Of a stretch of 11,889 nt of DNA, positions 10,001-11,889 are shown in pieces. The stretch spans positions 1 to 11,889 of the forward strand of contig DLKC01000091.1 of the NCBI GenBank assembly GCA_002478885.1, given 5' to 3'. Below the pieces are notes generated by a model that saw only the letters and a list, made by a program, of their open reading frames with translations, had not been told where the DNA came from and ran no database searches. The translations under genes and the position numbers were made by a program. The stretch comes from Chitinophagaceae bacterium UBA7600 (lineage in GTDB: Bacteria; Bacteroidota; Bacteroidia; Chitinophagales; Chitinophagaceae). Numbering within the stretch: position 1 is the stretch's first letter; every line of letters begins with the position of its first letter.

Positions 10001-10291
10001 GTACAGCATAAGTGTATTATTGGCGACAATTATCAGCCGGTCTCCTTTGCTGTTCACGCTCAGGTGTATATCATTATCTCCGCCAATATATTTGAACGTG
10101 TACAACTGTTTCCCGGTTTTCACCTCCCACATGATGCATTTGTGCGATTCAGCCGTGTACATAAATTTACCCTGCTTGTCCTGCACGATGGCTTTTACCA
10201 AAAGTGAATGACCATCTGGCATCACAATTGTACGCTGTGCTGCAACAGCCGTAACAGCAAAACAGGCAAGGATTATAAAAAGATTCTTCAT
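7037..10291 (-). CDS. Exported WD40-repeat / Ig-like / caspase-like (C14) protease, paralog 3
   Basis: This gene encodes a predicted exported orthocaspase with a propeller region (1084 residues) and is the first of the three in transcription order. The signal peptide is residues 1-18 (MKNLFIILACFAVTAVAA), cut before Q19. The WD40-like region spans about 20-625, but its blades are degenerate. Recognisable ones are the first (IMWEVKTGKQ), a middle one (VASVWDLSTGQ) and the last (AHTSTVRKIVFSPDDK...IKVWEAVTG, W616). The hinge reads DYVFMDADGRFDGSPEG, with Tyr where the paralogs have Trp. The Ig-like domain (RLFHNGK, LLPGTNSFRAVALN) precedes the caspase domain at about 836-1084, with His917 in YYAGHG and Cys972 in DACQSAG. 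Around Cys the protein matches paralog 1 at 70 of 78 residues, yet the propellers align poorly by eye. It follows a 148-bp gap holding repeat copy C, downstream of the two small exported-protein genes. The substrate is unknown. Confidence 0.93.
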   Translation of the reverse strand: MKNLFIILACFAVTAVAAQRTIVMPDGHSLLVKAIVQDKQGKFMYTAESHKCIMWEVKTGKQLYTFKYIGGDNDIHLSVNSKGDRLIIVANNTLMLYNTITGEQLAKTESYPSYSDASFANDDVIIGASNGIRLLDAKNLSQRSYIKSNIDYKARVWLLENKKVLLANTKGCDIIDLAAASKQQSYDYDKNFYSTVAFIPQQQLLVLNSNRSPVDFFDINTGKFVGSIKGDFYDAAIIPSFNTHEILITGTEVKSGYYSLNLYSTDTFKPTAHFTNTDVVMYHPVSEGYFNGDQKKAWFVGYNVVSEYNLATKNSTRLYAGIAAQLGMDVFNAIEYNYATGMLHLTTDDHNVKSVDLFRMVPVMHTDLKTNPTGLAVSPTGDTAAVFGDNTVTIKNLRTNKIIRPVANSGVTGFLYRGGFFFSNDGKAVYYPTDDKGGIALMKMNLVSGAKQKVIDPKGFGPMLVSPDKKILAGFESAYQVNVASVWDLSTGQRIFSKNMETDGEYDEQYIQVSKDTKNVLIAKGGSVSVYNIADNRLLYQSANIGYIDKFGSAAANNTLSMFVTGGRNGNVEAYNTKGGRIYTIQAHTSTVRKIVFSPDDKLFYTISYDNSIKVWEAVTGRLVGVLYLFKDSNDYVFMDADGRFDGSPEGIKKVYYVLNQQSLPLDALFEKYYTPNLYARSVADEEFQPVDVLDIAPLPKVKMSYAALTRNLEVDDDKPTYKNETGVAEIMVEADAQGDAIDEIRLFHNGKIVNLTTRNLIVADDDKAAKVTKKYTVNLLPGTNSFRAVALNRQRSESKPDELDVVYQVANAVTPGQNKQLNTGPVTMVDKNATLHLVVVGINKYQNQSMSLNYALADATAFKDEVEKGAKTVLKQVKTYFVADADANKTGIEKALSEVKQNAKPSDVFIFYYAGHGVIGKNNQFYLVPTDVSDLKNVQSELEQKGIAASTLQQFAIDIQAQKQLFILDACQSAGAFEAMMSSDANQQKSIAVVARSTGTHWLAASGAQQFANEFSSLGHGAFTYVLLDALKGAALANNMITVNTLKNYLQETVPALMKKYNGTPQYPASYGYGNDFPVELKQ

Positions 10292-10336
10292 ATATGCGTT
10301 TATTTTAAGCCAAACATTTTTTCTTTACTCAACATC

Positions 10337-10407
10337 CTTGCGTCGCACTCTTGTACTCTTTGTTCAATGTTCATCAAAGAACAGAACGATGAAGTGAGTG
10401 ACACAAC
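10337..10407. repeat. Intergenic inverted-repeat element, copy C
   Basis: This 71-bp unit lies between the small exported-protein gene and the first caspase gene. The left arm at 10337-10354 (CTTGCGTCGCACTCTTGT) and right arm at 10390-10407 (TGAAGTGAGTGACACAAC) are complementary at about 12 of 18 positions. The loop shares CAAAGAACAG-type sequence with copy A. The flank after the arm (CCTAGCCATATTAAAT) resembles that of copy A (GCCATGAAAT). Together these show a shared, dispersed unit rather than chance palindromes. No transposase is associated with it in this window. Confidence 0.72.
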
Positions 10408-10439
10408 CTAGCCATATTAAATTACCTCAGCCGGTTTCA

Positions 10440-11093
10440 TCATTGTCTTTGCCCGCCGCTGATGCGGTAGATCATGTTATAATTCTTACTTGTTAGAATG
10501 TTTTCCTGCAATTCAATACTAAACCAGGCAACAACATCCAGTTGCTTTTCTATTTCATACATATCGGTTAGCGTCTTGGGGATGGCTATAGATTTTTCGT
10601 AAAAATAGATGCAATACCTGGGTTTAAAATTCGCATCATCTGCATTTTGCAACGTAATAACCGGGGTGTAATTCAGTTGCGCTCCAAATGCCTTTATAAA
10701 AAAATCGACCTGCTTATTGTAATAGGATGTGAGTGTGTCTTTATAATCATCCCATGTTTTGTTTTCTCCCAGCATAATGGTTTCACTTCTTATTCTTATC
10801 TGGTTCAATTGCACCAGTGTATCGTTCAGTAGCAGTGATTTATAATTCTTCCTGAAGTCCAGATTAATGTCCCGAACATTGGCGTATTGCTTCACAACTT
10901 TAGCGTTGATCTTATAAGACCACCCACCCCAATCCGAAATAGTATCGTTGATCAGGGAAGGAAATCCCTGGTGGGCTCCGTTAAAACTTGTGAGAATAAG
11001 ATTTACGATGGACTGTTGCTGCGCTGAAGTCTCTTTGCAGGTAATGCCAGCCAATATTGATAGCATCAAAATTTTTAAAAATATACTTTTCAT
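10440..11093 (-). CDS. Small exported protein of unknown function
   Basis: I do not recognise the family. The protein has 217 residues if translation starts at the ATG at 11093. That start gives a typical signal peptide (Lys near the N-terminus, hydrophobic core FLKILMLSILAGI) and a likely cut TSA|Q between residues 24 and 25. A TTG at 11099 would add two residues and overlap the upstream stop, but nothing favours it. Cys19 follows GIT, which is a poor lipobox, so lipoprotein anchoring is unlikely. The mature part looks mixed alpha/beta, with a WGGWSYK patch near the N-terminus and alternating charged and hydrophobic stretches. No catalytic motif stands out. Its ATG is 2 nt after the stop of the upstream gene, so the pair is probably translationally coupled. 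It lies upstream of the caspase genes and is a candidate partner only by position. Confidence 0.8.
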   Translation of the reverse strand: MKSIFLKILMLSILAGITCKETSAQQQSIVNLILTSFNGAHQGFPSLINDTISDWGGWSYKINAKVVKQYANVRDINLDFRKNYKSLLLNDTLVQLNQIRIRSETIMLGENKTWDDYKDTLTSYYNKQVDFFIKAFGAQLNYTPVITLQNADDANFKPRYCIYFYEKSIAIPKTLTDMYEIEKQLDVVAWFSIELQENILTSKNYNMIYRISGGQRQ

Positions 11094-11095
11094 GA

Positions 11096-11889
11096 TCAAT
11101 AATTATAATTGAAACTTTTTGCTGAAATATCGGATGCTGCCATCCTTATATCAAAAATGGCAGCCTTTATTCCATTCAAATCAGCTTTTTCACCATTATT
11201 ATTTGCATTCACTTTTTGGTTGATTTTGTCTTTAGCATCTGAAATTTTTTGTACTAATCCGAAGACCATATTAAAATAATTTTCGTACGCTGATTTGTTG
11301 GCGCCTAGTGTGTTGATTTTACTTTCATTGCTGAGGATATACTTTTTAATTTTATCTGTTTCATCAAAAACAGCTCCAATGCATTGATTGTAGGTGTTGG
11401 CAGAAGGAGCACCACTGTTGAGTGTTCTGAGTTTGTCAACACAAACATCGTTTAAAGCATGTGCCATTTTTTCGATCGTAGATTTTATATCGCTGAAATC
11501 GCTTGCCAGCCCTCGGTTATAATTTCCTGTAGCTTCTGTTTCTTCCTTGTTTTTTGCAGCAATACCATCCCATTCATCGAAATATTTTTTATTGGCGGCA
11601 TACCCTTTTTCATCCAACCGTTTTGTAATAAAATAATAGATATGAGCTGTTGATTGAATGTAATGCACTATATCAAAGATGTTTATGTCTCCCGTAAAGC
11701 TGCAGCGGTAAATAGTATACCCGTTGGTGCTAAATTCTTTGACGGTTTCAGGAGGCATGTATTTATACACACTGCCAGGATAGTAATGGCCTAATATGTC
11801 CAATGAGTCTTGTGAAGACTTTACAGCCACATACATTGTGCGGTTATACTTTTTATCAAAATCTGTAAAAAAAACATTTTGCGCTGCCT
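11096..11889 (-). CDS. Helix-rich, probably exported protein of unknown function (5' end outside window)
   Basis: I do not recognise the family. The frame has an ATG at 11836 (246 residues) but stays open without a stop to the window edge, adding 17 residues: AAQNVFFTDFDKKYNRT. The AAQ at its very start looks like the A|Q signal-peptidase site seen in all four other exported proteins here. I therefore infer that the real start, with a signal peptide, lies just outside the window and that the ATG at 11836 is internal. After a beta-leaning N-terminal part (YYPGSVYKYMPPE), most of the chain is predicted helical and rich in Lys, Asp, Glu and Asn, with possible coiled-coil stretches (KSTIEKMAHALNDVCVDKL, KISDAKDKINQKVN). 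There are two Cys (VCVDK, NQCIG). The stop lies 2 nt before the ATG of the next gene, which indicates one operon. Confidence 0.78.
   Translation of the reverse strand, partial: AAQNVFFTDFDKKYNRTMYVAVKSSQDSLDILGHYYPGSVYKYMPPETVKEFSTNGYTIYRCSFTGDINIFDIVHYIQSTAHIYYFITKRLDEKGYAANKKYFDEWDGIAAKNKEETEATGNYNRGLASDFSDIKSTIEKMAHALNDVCVDKLRTLNSGAPSANTYNQCIGAVFDETDKIKKYILSNESKINTLGANKSAYENYFNMVFGLVQKISDAKDKINQKVNANNNGEKADLNGIKAAIFDIRMAASDISAKSFNYNY

Noticed and set aside
58..10291. Numerous plus-strand open frames of 60-154 codons opposite the three large genes
   Set aside because: They lie antisense inside long conserved genes, have no recognisable domains and recur at equivalent places in the paralogs (for example opposite the DACQSAG region). 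They are by-products of the codon pattern on the coding strand.
58..10291. Cytosolic caspase-based anti-phage system
   Set aside because: No TIR, NTPase, gasdermin, CHAT-CRISPR or nucleotide-signalling partner gene is present, and the caspase proteins carry Sec signal peptides. A defence role is therefore not supported here.
3446..10407. CRISPR array or insertion sequence
   Set aside because: The repeats are single copies spaced kilobases apart at gene junctions, with paired arms, and no Cas or transposase gene is present.
10440..11093. Lipoprotein signal in the small exported protein (Cys19)
   Set aside because: Residues before Cys19 are Gly-Ile-Thr, which do not fit a lipobox, while TSA|Q a few residues later is a good signal peptidase I site.

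Overview
The window looks like part of a Bacteroidota chromosome, most likely from a Chitinophagaceae-type organism. The reasons are moderate GC, A-rich leaders without Shine-Dalgarno sites, exported proteins that mature at an A|Q junction, and very large secreted WD40-caspase proteins. The family-level placement is inference; no marker gene is present. Every convincing gene is on the minus strand, so transcription runs from high to low coordinates.

Right end (10440-11889): two genes of unknown function that are almost certainly co-transcribed. The upstream one enters the window already open, with its 5' end missing. Its stop codon lies 2 nt before the ATG of the second gene, which encodes a small exported protein with a clear signal peptide.

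Remainder (58-10291): three consecutive paralogous genes encoding proteins of 1084, 1101 and 1114 residues. Each has a signal peptide predicted to be cut between residues 18 and 19, a long WD40-type beta-propeller region of about 630 residues, a conserved hinge with the pattern W/Y-V-x-x-D/P-x-G-R-F-D, a beta-sandwich (Ig-like) domain, and a C-terminal caspase-like (peptidase C14, orthocaspase) domain. The His-Cys dyad is intact in all three, and His and Cys are exactly 55 residues apart each time. The first and third genes are closest relatives although the more divergent one lies between them. The protease halves are strongly conserved and the propeller halves have diverged widely.

The three gaps between genes (177, 145 and 148 bp between 3403 and 10439), and the sequence after the last gene, carry an interspersed element. 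Its ends are an imperfect inverted repeat (TTGCGTCGCAC-type arm and GTGAGTGACACAA-type arm). Copies lie at about 3446-3526, 6927-7015 and 10337-10407, with one arm visible at 4-20. No tRNA, rRNA, CRISPR array, insertion sequence or convincing promoter or terminator was seen. No gene-free stretch exceeds 300 bp.

Working model (inference): a locus of envelope or periplasmic proteases in which divergent propellers confer separate ligand or partner specificity on a common caspase effector. The two small exported proteins upstream are candidate partners, substrates or regulators.
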